From Rickettsiales bacterium (GTDB lineage: Bacteria; Pseudomonadota; Alphaproteobacteria; Rs-D84): a stretch of 14,477 bases of DNA. Under the pieces are notes generated by a model. The model was not told the origin of the DNA, made no database searches, and saw only the letters and a program-made list of their open reading frames with translations. The stretch covers positions 1 to 14,477 of the forward strand of contig JAITLD010000011.1 of NCBI GenBank assembly GCA_031278055.1, given 5' to 3'. This document shows positions 6,928 to 14,336 of the stretch, piece after piece (position 1 is the stretch's first letter; every line of letters starts with the position of its first letter). The position numbers were made by a program, and so were the translations under genes.

Positions 6928-7023
6928 AGAATTAAGAGTTCAGAGTTAAGAGTGCAGAGTTAGGAGTTAAAAAAATTATCAATTATTAATCAATTAAGTA
7001 TTGCAATTCTTAACTCTTAATTC
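6928..7023. repeat. AT-rich short-repeat cluster with terminal inverted repeat
   Basis: Three imperfect copies of a roughly 13-bp unit (AGAATTAAGAGTT, CAGAGTTAAGAGT, GCAGAGTTAGGAGTT) run from 6928 to 6968. The unit returns inverted at the far end: GAATTAAGAGTT (6929-6940) is the exact complement of AACTCTTAATTC (7012-7023), which covers the last codons and stop of map. Between them is an AT-rich stretch with TAATCAATTAAG-like motifs. The transcript could fold as a long hairpin at the 3' end of map. Function unknown; it looks like a small interspersed element or a mutation-prone spacer. Confidence 0.6.
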
Positions 7024-7781
7024 ATTTGTCTTTCCGTAAATATCACGGCGCCGTCCTCACTGATTCCTATCGTATGTTCCCATTGCGCGGATAATTTTCC
7101 ATCCTTTGTCCTAACTGTCCAGCCGTCCGTATCCATAACACCCTGCTCTGTTCCCTGATTCAGCATGGGCTCTATCGTAAAAACCAATCCCGGGACCATT
7201 ACGATTTTATCCTGACTTTTGTCATAGTAATGATAAATCATCGGATCGTCGTGCATGACCTTTCCAATTCCATGCCCCACATAATCGCGCACGACTGAAA
7301 AACCATTCGCTTTCGAAATTTTCTCGATAGTCTTTCCGATTTCAGACAACGGCACCCCGGGCGCGCATATTGCAATCGCCGAATTCAGACAATCAAGACA
7401 TGTTTGCGTCAATTTTCGCGCGCCGTTCGACACGTTTCCTATCATGAACATGCGGGACGCGTCGCCATGGAATCCTTTCAGTTCCGCAGTCAGGTCGATA
7501 TTCACTATGTCGCCGTCTTTCAAAACTTCATCGTCCCGCGGAATCCCGTGAACTATGACATCGTTGACCGACGTGCAAATGTGGCGCGGAAATCCCTGAT
7601 ATCCGAAATCCGACGAACGCGCGCCGTTCGCCGCCAAAAAGTCCGCGACCATCTTGTCAATTTTTCCAGTTGTGATTCCTTGGGCGACATGCGGGGTTAT
7701 GAAATCAAAACAGCGGGCGACCAAATCGCCGACCGCGCGCAATCTCTTAAAATCTTTCGGGGCATAAACGCTGGGTAGCAT
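7017..7781 (-). CDS. map: Methionine aminopeptidase, type I
   Basis: Removes the initiator methionine from new proteins in the cytoplasm. At 254 residues it is normal bacterial type I length. All five metal ligands are present: D96 (NIDLT), D107 (HGDASRMF), H170 (YVGHGIG), E204 (FTIEPMLNQG) and E235 (QWEHTI); H79 in IVHGIP is the conserved substrate-site histidine. Its ATG shares one base with the TAA of the upstream membrane-protein gene (TAATG), so the two are translationally coupled. The stop codon lies inside the inverted-repeat arm described at 7012-7023. No sign of damage. Confidence 0.96.
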   Translation of the reverse strand: MLPSVYAPKDFKRLRAVGDLVARCFDFITPHVAQGITTGKIDKMVADFLAANGARSSDFGYQGFPRHICTSVNDVIVHGIPRDDEVLKDGDIVNIDLTAELKGFHGDASRMFMIGNVSNGARKLTQTCLDCLNSAIAICAPGVPLSEIGKTIEKISKANGFSVVRDYVGHGIGKVMHDDPMIYHYYDKSQDKIVMVPGLVFTIEPMLNQGTEQGVMDTDGWTVRTKDGKLSAQWEHTIGISEDGAVIFTERQMN

Positions 7782-8779
7782 TATTTATCCTTCTTGTGCT
7801 TCAAATGCGGCAAATGTAGTTTCGGCAGGGAAAACATCCGCCATTTCTTCATTTTATTCCGCAAATAATGCTCGTATATAAAAAACGTCATCCCGACACC
7901 GAACAACGGTAGCAGAAAAAATATGATTCTGAACGCAAGCAGACAGCCGAATAATACCGCCTTGTCCGCGCTGTCCGGCATTCCCAATAAAAAGACGCTT
8001 TCGAACACGCCGATTCCGCCGGGGACTTGGGCGAAAATTCCCGCAGCCTGCGCTATCACGAAAATGGCCACGAATTCCACAACCGAAATATCTATCGCGT
8101 GCATTGTCAGAAAATATAGCACCAATCCCGCAAGAACGCTGTCCGTCGTTCCGAGAAGACATTGCTCGACCGCCATGCGCGGCGATGGAACGCGGAACAC
8201 TATGTCGCCTATTCTGAAAGTCTTTCCCTGAAAAAACAAGCTCGCGAAAAAATACACGCCGAGTAGCGCGCAACATACGCCGAATAAAAACCGCATTACG
8301 GGAATAGACGCGCCGCCGCTACCGGACAGCATGAAATATCCTATTAATGTCGCAGTCGCCGCGCCCAAAAAATAAGTGAATCCTGAAAACGTCAGCATTT
8401 TGACGATTTCCCCCGCCCGAACGCGCCATCTGGTATACAGCCGATACCGAATGGCCCCGCCGCTGATTGCCGCGTTTCCGGCATTATTGGAAACGGCAAA
8501 CCCCAGCGAGCCGGCCAACATCCATTTCCACCAAGCCAAACGTTTTCCGATATAGCACAAGGCCAGAAAATCATAGCATGACAACACCAAATATTCCGCC
8601 AAACACGCGGTCATGGACCAGATTATGCTGGGCAGCGGAATTTGCGTTACGGAATGCAATACATCTTCGATCGAATATTTATGCAGCTGCCAATAAAGCA
8701 TCCAAACGGCCAGCGCAAAAAATACCACGCCTATGCGCGAAAACATCTTTTTGAAAATTCGCCTTGTCCGTGCCGACAT
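7781..8779 (-). CDS. MprF-flippase-like / UPF0104 (YbhN) family membrane protein
   Basis: A 332-residue polytopic inner-membrane protein of the lysylphosphatidylglycerol synthase transmembrane family (PF03706), the part of MprF that flips aminoacylated lipids. Family landmarks: GFAVSNNAGNAAISGGAIRYRLY (93-115), QVPGGIGVFESVFLL (about 252-266) and a run of about eight hydrophobic segments. The basic tail (HLPHLKHKKDK) is presumably cytoplasmic. The soluble synthase domain of MprF is absent, as in stand-alone UPF0104 members, so it may transport a lipid or act in envelope homeostasis; the substrate is unknown. The ATG has an AAAAGG ribosome site unusually close, one base away; ATG at codon 12 is an alternative. 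First gene of a coupled pair with map and divergent from the amidase gene 42 bp away. Confidence 0.85.
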   Translation of the reverse strand: MSARTRRIFKKMFSRIGVVFFALAVWMLYWQLHKYSIEDVLHSVTQIPLPSIIWSMTACLAEYLVLSCYDFLALCYIGKRLAWWKWMLAGSLGFAVSNNAGNAAISGGAIRYRLYTRWRVRAGEIVKMLTFSGFTYFLGAATATLIGYFMLSGSGGASIPVMRFLFGVCCALLGVYFFASLFFQGKTFRIGDIVFRVPSPRMAVEQCLLGTTDSVLAGLVLYFLTMHAIDISVVEFVAIFVIAQAAGIFAQVPGGIGVFESVFLLGMPDSADKAVLFGCLLAFRIIFFLLPLFGVGMTFFIYEHYLRNKMKKWRMFSLPKLHLPHLKHKKDK

Positions 8780-8784
8780 GCCTT

Positions 8785-8813
8785 TTGACCAGAAGCGATA
8801 TTTATGGTATAAT
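8785..8813 (+). promoter_or_regulatory. Strong promoter giving a probably leaderless amidase mRNA
   Basis: TTGACC (8785-8790), 17-bp spacer, TATAAT (8808-8813). Transcription should begin at about 8819-8821, one to three bases before the ATG at 8822, and there is no Shine-Dalgarno-like sequence in between. Confidence 0.75.
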
Positions 8814-8821
8814 TTTTACGA

Positions 8822-9967
8822 ATGAAAAGCAACAAAAAGTTTTCACGCCGCGAGTTTTTAACCATCGCCGGAGGTGGGGTCGTCGCGCTGACTTTCTTTC
8901 CAAAGACGGCATTTTCCGCGGAAAATGAAATCATAGCGATAAGAACCGGAATCCAACCCGGCAATAAAACGCGTTTGGTTTTGGAAACGACCAAACGTCC
9001 GGATTATTCCCTGTCGTATCCGGATAAAAAATTGGCGATTTCACTTAAAGCAAAATGTTCGGCGAAGCCAAACTTGGCCGACGGAACATTGATAAACGGA
9101 ATCGATATCCAAAACAACAAGATTGTCGCAAATCTGAAAAAAACGATTGCGCCGATTCCAAAAAGCCAAATCATGATTCTGAACCCGACGGGCGGCGCGA
9201 AATACCGACTGGTCCTCGACTTCGCGGCCGGAAGCGCCGCGACAAAATCAAAGGCCGCCGCCGAATCCGCGGTCGCTAAAAAAACGACGCCGACCAAACC
9301 TGTTATTGTCATCGACCCCGGGCATGGCGGCAAAGATCCGGGCTGTCTGGGCGCGACAGGTACGCGCGAAAAAGATATAGTTTTGTCTGTTTCAAAGAAA
9401 TTGTATAACAAACTTGACGCCGCGAAATATGATGTTTATCTGACGCGGCGAAACGATACTTTTCTGAACCTGGACACACGAAGCGGCATTGCGGAAAAGA
9501 AAAAAGCCGACCTGTTCGTATCGATTCATGCAAATTCCAATCCAAAGAAAGCCGTCAAAGGATTTTCAGTCTACACGCTGTCTAAAACCGCCTCAGACGC
9601 CGAAGCGCAAAAACTGGCCGAGGCGGAAAATTCCGCAGACAAAATCGGGGTCGACGGATTCGAAGAGTTCGAGCCGGAGTTAAGGAACGCCTTGTCGTCG
9701 CTACAACGGCAGATTATGAACAAATATTCCGTAGAATTCGCGCAAAAGATTTTGAATGCCACCCGCGATTCCGGAATCGGCCGCGTGGACGAAGCGTGGC
9801 GATTCGCGCCGTTCGCTGTTTTGAAAAGCACTATTCCGAGCTGTCTTGTCGAAGTGGGACACCTTTCGAACAAGGATGAGGAAAAGTTATTGAAAAACGG
9901 CGACTATCAGAATAAACTGGTCAATGCGTTGGTTGCGGCAATCAAGAATTATAATTTCAATACCTAA
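8822..9967 (+). CDS. amiC: Tat-exported N-acetylmuramoyl-L-alanine amidase (AmiC-like, AMIN + Amidase_3)
   Basis: Cuts the amide bond between MurNAc and the peptide stem of peptidoglycan, usually in daughter-cell separation. The N-terminus is a twin-arginine signal (SRREFL at 8-13, hydrophobic core to 26, likely cut after AFSA near residue 33). An AMIN domain (about 36-136) should target the septal envelope; an Ala/Lys-rich linker follows to about 158. The Amidase_3 domain carries the zinc ligands H168 (DPGHGGKDPG), E183 (TREKD) and H236 (SIHAN), and the catalytic E344 (LVEVGHLSN). A helix region (about 280-300) interrupts the catalytic domain where AmiA/B/C have their autoinhibitory helix, so an EnvC- or NlpD-like activator is likely. 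E. coli AmiA and AmiC are also Tat substrates. The gene is single, with its own promoter and no leader; it ends 12 bp from the convergent clpB. Confidence 0.93.
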   Translation: MKSNKKFSRREFLTIAGGGVVALTFFPKTAFSAENEIIAIRTGIQPGNKTRLVLETTKRPDYSLSYPDKKLAISLKAKCSAKPNLADGTLINGIDIQNNKIVANLKKTIAPIPKSQIMILNPTGGAKYRLVLDFAAGSAATKSKAAAESAVAKKTTPTKPVIVIDPGHGGKDPGCLGATGTREKDIVLSVSKKLYNKLDAAKYDVYLTRRNDTFLNLDTRSGIAEKKKADLFVSIHANSNPKKAVKGFSVYTLSKTASDAEAQKLAEAENSADKIGVDGFEEFEPELRNALSSLQRQIMNKYSVEFAQKILNATRDSGIGRVDEAWRFAPFAVLKSTIPSCLVEVGHLSNKDEEKLLKNGDYQNKLVNALVAAIKNYNFNT

Positions 9968-9979
9968 ACGATTGGGAAT

Positions 9980-12043
9980 TTACTCCACAACCAGCTCTTT
10001 ATTTTTCACATCCACTTTGATGGTTCCTCCGTCGGAAAGCCGACCAGAAAGAAGTTTGTCCGCAATCGGGTCTTCCACATTATTCGTTATGAATCGCCGC
10101 AATGGCCGCGCCCCGTAATTCATGTCGAATCCGTTGCAAGCCAGCCATTCGATTGCTTTATCAGATACATAAAGAGTTATCCGCCGCATGGCCAGGCGTC
10201 GCTCCAAATCCGCCAGCTGGATTTTCACAATCTGCGGCATTTCCTTGATCGTCAATGCATTGAAGAACACGAATTCATCAACGCGATTTACAAATTCCGG
10301 CATAAAATGTTTTTTCACGGCTTCCTCATCCCTGAGGTTGCCGGTCATGATGATTATGGTGTTGGCAAAATTCACAATGTGGCCCTGTCCGTCCGTCAGC
10401 CGTCCATCGTCTAAAATTTGCAAAAATAATTTCAAAACATCCGCATGCGCCTTTTCTATTTCATCGAACAAAATAACCTGATACGGACGACGCCTGATTG
10501 ATTCGGTCAGGATTCCGCCCCTGTCGTACCCGACGTATCCGGGGGGCGATCCGATCAGGCGCGCGACGCTGTGCGGCTCCATATATTCGCTCATATCAAT
10601 TCTCGTCATCGCGGTCTCGTCATTGAACAACTGCTCCGCCAATGCTTTCGCCAATTCGGTTTTTCCAACGCCCGTCGGGCCCAGGAACATGAACGAACCT
10701 ATCGGCCGACGCGGACTGGCAAGTCCGGCACGGCTGCGTCGAATAGCGCGCGCGACGGCCGACAGCGCCCCGTCCTGTCCGATAACCCGCTTGCGCAATT
10801 CATCTTCAAGATTCAGCAGGCGCGTCTGTTCGTCATTCGTCAACTTGTCCGCCGGGACGCCCGCCCACTTCGATACAACGGCCTCTATCTGCGCCGGCAT
10901 GACCGTTTTATAATCCGCAGCCGCGTTATCTTTTTCCAATTCGGCTATTTTCTTTTCCAATTCCGGAACCCTGCCGTATTGCAGGGACGACGCTTTTTCA
11001 AAATCCCCGTTCCGCATTGCGATTGCTATGTCATTCTTCACATTTTCAAGCTCCGTCATTGCGGATGATAACGCGTGCATTTGCTTTTGTCCGGCTTGCC
11101 ATTCGGCGGACAATTTCTTTTCTTCCGTCTCGACGTCGGAGATTTCTTTTTCCAAATCGGCCAGACGTTTTTTCGAATCCGCGTCTTTCTCTTTCTTCAA
11201 AGCGGACTGCTCGATTTTAAGCTGCATCAGGCGCCGCGTCGCCTCGTCCAATTTTTCAGGCCGCGACGATATTTCTATACGCAGGCGCGCCGCCGCCTCG
11301 TCCATCAAATCGATTGCCTTGTCCGGCAGAAATCTGTCAGTTACATACCGGTCGGACAGGCGCGCGGCCGCAACTATCGCGGAATCCGAAATGCGGACCC
11401 CGTGATGTTGCTCGTATTTTTCCTTTAATCCGCGCAAGATAGAAATCGTATCGTCGACCGACGGCGCGTCGACGAACACGGGCTGGAACCTGCGCGCAAG
11501 CGCGGGATCCTTTTCTATGTATTCGCGGTATTCGTCCAATGTCGTCGCGCCCATGCAATGCAATTCGCCGCGCGCCAACATCGGCTTCAAAAGATTGCCC
11601 GCGTCCATCGCTCCGTCGGCTTTTCCGGCGCCGACCATCGTGTGCAACTCGTCGATAAACAGTATGATTTCGCCGTTTGATTCCTTGACTCCTTTCAAAA
11701 CGGACTTCATCCTTTCCTCGAATTCGCCGCGGTATTTCGCGCCCGCCAACAAGGCGCCCAAATCCAGCGACAATAATTTTTTGCGCGTCAGGGATTCCGG
11801 CACGTCGCCCGAAATTATTCGGCCGGCCAATCCTTCGACAATCGCGGTCTTGCCGACGCCCGCGTTTCCGATTAGAACTGGATTATTTTTTGTGCGACGC
11901 GACAGAACCTGAATTGTGCGACGAATTTCATCATCGCGTCCAATAACGGGATCAAGTTTTCCGCCCGCCGCCAGTTCCGTAAAATCCGTCGTGTATTTTT
12001 TCAGTGCCTCGGATGGCTTTAATTCCTGTTCTTCCGGATTCAT
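9980..12043 (-). CDS. clpB: ClpB disaggregase lacking the N-terminal domain
   Basis: Hexameric Hsp104/ClpB-type AAA+ protein that extracts polypeptides from aggregates with DnaK. NBD1: Walker A GNAGVGKT (59-66), Walker B LFIDE (128-132), pore loop AKYRGEF (102-108). A ClpB-type coiled M domain spans about 265-375, which separates it from ClpA and ClpC. NBD2: Walker A GPTGVGKT (455-462), Walker B LFDE (525-528), pore loop GYVGYDRGG (502-510), NR finger region PEFVNRVDE (582-590), sensor 2 GARPLRR. At 687 residues it is about 170 shorter than usual: the whole N domain (about 150) is absent, and about 19 residues are missing between MTGNL and MPEF compared with E. coli ClpB. The start is firm, with AGAGG five bases before the ATG and a promoter just upstream. 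No ClpN-like sequence was seen upstream in any frame. Confidence 0.93.
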   Translation of the reverse strand: MNPEEQELKPSEALKKYTTDFTELAAGGKLDPVIGRDDEIRRTIQVLSRRTKNNPVLIGNAGVGKTAIVEGLAGRIISGDVPESLTRKKLLSLDLGALLAGAKYRGEFEERMKSVLKGVKESNGEIILFIDELHTMVGAGKADGAMDAGNLLKPMLARGELHCMGATTLDEYREYIEKDPALARRFQPVFVDAPSVDDTISILRGLKEKYEQHHGVRISDSAIVAAARLSDRYVTDRFLPDKAIDLMDEAAARLRIEISSRPEKLDEATRRLMQLKIEQSALKKEKDADSKKRLADLEKEISDVETEEKKLSAEWQAGQKQMHALSSAMTELENVKNDIAIAMRNGDFEKASSLQYGRVPELEKKIAELEKDNAAADYKTVMPAQIEAVVSKWAGVPADKLTNDEQTRLLNLEDELRKRVIGQDGALSAVARAIRRSRAGLASPRRPIGSFMFLGPTGVGKTELAKALAEQLFNDETAMTRIDMSEYMEPHSVARLIGSPPGYVGYDRGGILTESIRRRPYQVILFDEIEKAHADVLKLFLQILDDGRLTDGQGHIVNFANTIIIMTGNLRDEEAVKKHFMPEFVNRVDEFVFFNALTIKEMPQIVKIQLADLERRLAMRRITLYVSDKAIEWLACNGFDMNYGARPLRRFITNNVEDPIADKLLSGRLSDGGTIKVDVKNKELVVE

Positions 12044-12432
12044 TTTCGCCTCTTTTTCGAATTATATAGTTCGTGAATAAAATATTTCAATAGGGGATAA
12101 TTTGGGTCAAGACCAGGACTGCATCTGCGATACTCCGCCGCCTTCGCGTTGGAAAAGAAAATCCGCAAAACATGGGTGAAAATCGGATTGCCAGAATCAA
12201 CTGCGCCCAGTGCACTTGGACTCATAGGTAATGAAGAAACCGGATATGAATGCCTGCGTGCAAGTTGGTGGCGCGCATTGCAATGCGATAAACTGACGGA
12301 CGGATCGGATTACCTGACCACTGCCCAAGAAATAGAAGGAACCAAAATCAAAGGTCTGTCCTTCGGGAGTTAAAATGCTGAATCCATACCTGCCAGACAT
12401 GGGCGAGAATAAAGTGATTTTAATTTGACGGC
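12044..12432. other. 389-bp stretch without a recognised gene
   Basis: Between the clpB start and the radical SAM gene. Short open frames exist on both strands (plus 12149-12373, 74 codons; minus 12040-12225, 61 codons, its stop overlapping the clpB ATG as ATGA; minus 12197-12400, 67 codons) but none has a recognisable domain or convincing ribosome site, and they overlap one another. It holds the clpB promoter and a 10-bp palindrome, GGTCAAGACC (12105-12114). Base composition shifts here toward the AT-rich cassette that follows. It may be the decayed edge of an insertion. Confidence 0.5.
12061..12090 (-). promoter_or_regulatory. Candidate sigma-70-type promoter of clpB
   Basis: Minus strand TTGAAA (12085-12090), 18-bp spacer, TATAAT (12061-12066). 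Predicted start near 12054 leaves a leader of about 11 nt that just covers the AGAGG ribosome site. A heat-shock (RpoH) promoter would be expected for clpB, but no CTTGAA/CCCCAT pair with correct spacing was found. Confidence 0.55.
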
Positions 12433-13206
12433 TTATTCAGTAATAGTGCCATTTTTGATGTGGTAATCTTTCTCGTTCTTTTTACAGAACTGGATTACCT
12501 TTTTCGCCATTTCATTATAAAATTCTTTATGTGGCTTGAAAGCAGACACTTCGGAGTTGTAATTCGTTCGCCCAAAGATAATTTTGTCTGTGAAAGACAA
12601 TGCTTCCAGAACTTTGTTTAAATCCTGCTCTACAAGGTTAGGCGTCGGGTACGGTTCTACACTAACCCATGTCTTGAAACCTTTATCATGCAGGCATTTC
12701 AGTGCGGCAATTCGGTCTTTATATGGCGCAGAGCCAGGTTCAATCCGTTTACGATAGGATTCGTCCAGCGATACCAGGGTAATACCATACTCATTATCTT
12801 TTGACAATTTTGCCAATTCTTTCGGTAATGTCCCCTTGGTCAAAACAGAACATTTGATACCGGCAGCATTCAATTTTTTCAATGCCGCAATGCTCATATC
12901 GCCAATTTCATCATAGCCATACATAAACGGGTCGGTGGTAAAGCATAGATGCACAGATTTTATGTGTTTTTTCAAACGTGGAATTTCCGCGTCCAGCAAT
13001 TCCAAAGTATTTGACACCAGGACTGGTTTAATCCAATCTTCGTAATCTTTGACTTTACCAAATCTACGTGCCATAAGATAAGCATAGCAAGGATACCGAC
13101 AGCCGTGGGAACAACCAACAGCATGGTTCATCGTATAGTCACCATACTCCACGCCTGTCCTGTAGAGCATTGACTTCCGTTCAATATAACCTTTTACTTT
13201 CGGCAC
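12433..13206 (-). CDS. Radical SAM protein, SPL-like, TcmP partner
   Basis: A 257-residue protein related to the spore photoproduct lyase-like branch of radical SAM enzymes. The FeS-binding loop GCSHGCRYPCYAY (31-43) has C32, C36 and C40, a CX3CX3C spacing; canonical radical SAM and SPL proteins have CX3CX2C (GCSHGCxYCYA). Other family landmarks: CFTTDPF (88-94), TKG (123-125), LVSLDE (144-149), EPGSAPYKDRIAALKCLHDKGF (156-177) and VSVEPYPTP (181-189). Start is GTG directly after the TAA of the tcmP-like gene (zero spacing), with AGGA seven bases ahead inside the end of that gene; the two are co-translated. Genes of this kind recur beside TcmP-family genes, but their reaction is not known to me. 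Codon use is AT-richer than in the rest of the window, suggesting transfer. Confidence 0.85.
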   Translation of the reverse strand: MPKVKGYIERKSMLYRTGVEYGDYTMNHAVGCSHGCRYPCYAYLMARRFGKVKDYEDWIKPVLVSNTLELLDAEIPRLKKHIKSVHLCFTTDPFMYGYDEIGDMSIAALKKLNAAGIKCSVLTKGTLPKELAKLSKDNEYGITLVSLDESYRKRIEPGSAPYKDRIAALKCLHDKGFKTWVSVEPYPTPNLVEQDLNKVLEALSFTDKIIFGRTNYNSEVSAFKPHKEFYNEMAKKVIQFCKKNEKDYHIKNGTITE

Positions 13207-14274
13207 TTATTTTCCTATCCAAGTTATTTCTATTTTTGGTTGCTGATTTATATAATCATCATAATCCACTGGAAATGCTTTTCTTTTCCGTTCATATCCA
13301 ATAAGAGATTTTACAGATATCTTCCCTTCGTCTTCCAGGGATTTAAGAATCTTACGAATCCCTTTTGATAATAATCCGCATACGATTCCGCCCTGATACA
13401 CCTGCCTGTTGTTTAATACCTTGTTCTTTTCCAATCCATTTACAAATCGTACTTGTTCTGGTTCTGAGATAATGTTATAAAATAAATTTGGTTGTTTCAT
13501 TTTATCCATAATTTCAAGAAACTTTTCTGCACCTAGAATGTTCTTAGAAATATAGAAAAGCGCATAATGCGAATTACTTTTTTCATTATCTAGAATTTTA
13601 TAATAAACAAATTGAGTGTTAGCCCTTTCTTTCAGAGCATCGACAATAACTTTTATAAATTCTTGATAGTTTTTTACATTTTTTGCATTGTTTTCAGATA
13701 TGTCTATATCTTTCAGAAACTCAGCAATTGGCTTCAATTGTTCCGAAGTTTCTTCTTTTTTCAAGAATCGGTAAATATGGTAAACAGGGATGAAAATCAA
13801 AATGTCGGAATTTGTTTTTCCAAACAGGTATGAATCATAGGTATTTTTACTGATTTGAGTATAACCAAATGGGTCAATAAAATATAATGCGTGCGATAAA
13901 TTGTTTAGCGTGTTGGAAATATCTGAAATAAATTTATCGGCAGAATCACCAGAGAAATCGATATAGGACTGCGCTGGAACATTTTCTTTTAGTTTTGCAA
14001 GTCGAGCTGCGTCAATTTCATTCAGAGCAAGGTGCGGGCTTTTCTGATTTGTGGTAAATGTAGGCAACATTTCAGTAAAAACATTATTGGCGATAACAGC
14101 ACTGCCGGATTCCCCATTATCGGACTTGCCCATACCGGCGAACGGGTCAATAACATAAATATTTCTGTAATAAACATTTGGCAGAGTCATGATGGCAAGA
14201 TATGCCTTGAGATATTCTTTGTATATTTCAAGTTTTACTTTGCTATGTTCCGTAATGAGATTTTTGGTATCCAC
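13207..14274 (-). CDS. tcmP: TcmP-like (three-Cys-motif partner) methyltransferase-fold protein
   Basis: A 355-residue protein matching the pattern of three-Cys-motif partner proteins (TIGR04474). From GTG 14274: EHSKVKLEIYKEYLKAYL (9-26), YVIDPFAGMGKSD (40-52) resembling methyltransferase motif I, LNEID (84-88), and YFIDPFGY (131-138) in the place of a catalytic DPPY-like motif. A possible winged-helix segment lies near 296-325 (GIVCGLLSKGIRKILKSLEDEG). Start choice: the frame extends to a TTG at 14313, but GTG 14272-14274 has GAAGAGA six bases ahead and lies downstream of the likely promoter, so it is preferred. It is followed without a gap by the radical SAM gene. Reaction and substrate are unknown; the pair is treated as a functional unit because the two families recur together. 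AT-rich codon use suggests acquisition. Confidence 0.82.
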   Translation of the reverse strand: MDTKNLITEHSKVKLEIYKEYLKAYLAIMTLPNVYYRNIYVIDPFAGMGKSDNGESGSAVIANNVFTEMLPTFTTNQKSPHLALNEIDAARLAKLKENVPAQSYIDFSGDSADKFISDISNTLNNLSHALYFIDPFGYTQISKNTYDSYLFGKTNSDILIFIPVYHIYRFLKKEETSEQLKPIAEFLKDIDISENNAKNVKNYQEFIKVIVDALKERANTQFVYYKILDNEKSNSHYALFYISKNILGAEKFLEIMDKMKQPNLFYNIISEPEQVRFVNGLEKNKVLNNRQVYQGGIVCGLLSKGIRKILKSLEDEGKISVKSLIGYERKRKAFPVDYDDYINQQPKIEITWIGK

Positions 14275-14296
14275 TTTTATTCTCTTCGGTTGTTGT

Positions 14297-14326
14297 ATTG
14301 TAGTCCAAAACAAACAAACTTCGCAA
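14297..14326 (-). promoter_or_regulatory. Candidate promoter of the tcmP/radical SAM cassette
   Basis: Minus strand TTGCGA (14321-14326), 18-bp spacer, TACAAT (14297-14302). Predicted start near 14290 leaves a leader of about 16 nt with GAAGAGA ahead of GTG 14274. It lies in the gap after the upstream gene's stop, so the cassette may be transcribed on its own. Confidence 0.45.
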
Positions 14327-14336
14327 GGTCTAAATC

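Noticed and set aside
6928..6968. CRISPR-like tandem array
   Set aside because: Units are about 13 bp, imperfect and without spacers; this is a low-complexity repeat.
12100..12120. Heat-shock (RpoH) promoter for clpB
   Set aside because: CTTGAC and CCCCTATT occur upstream of clpB, but only 9 bp separate them, too few for the 13-17 bp expected; the TTGAAA/TATAAT pair nearer the gene is a better candidate.
12149..12373. 74-codon open frame on the plus strand
   Set aside because: No ribosome site, no recognisable domain, and it overlaps equally long open frames on the other strand; probably chance.
14275..14313. TTG 14313 as the start of the TcmP-like protein
   Set aside because: It lacks a ribosome site and lies within the likely promoter spacer; GTG 14274 has GAAGAGA at correct spacing.
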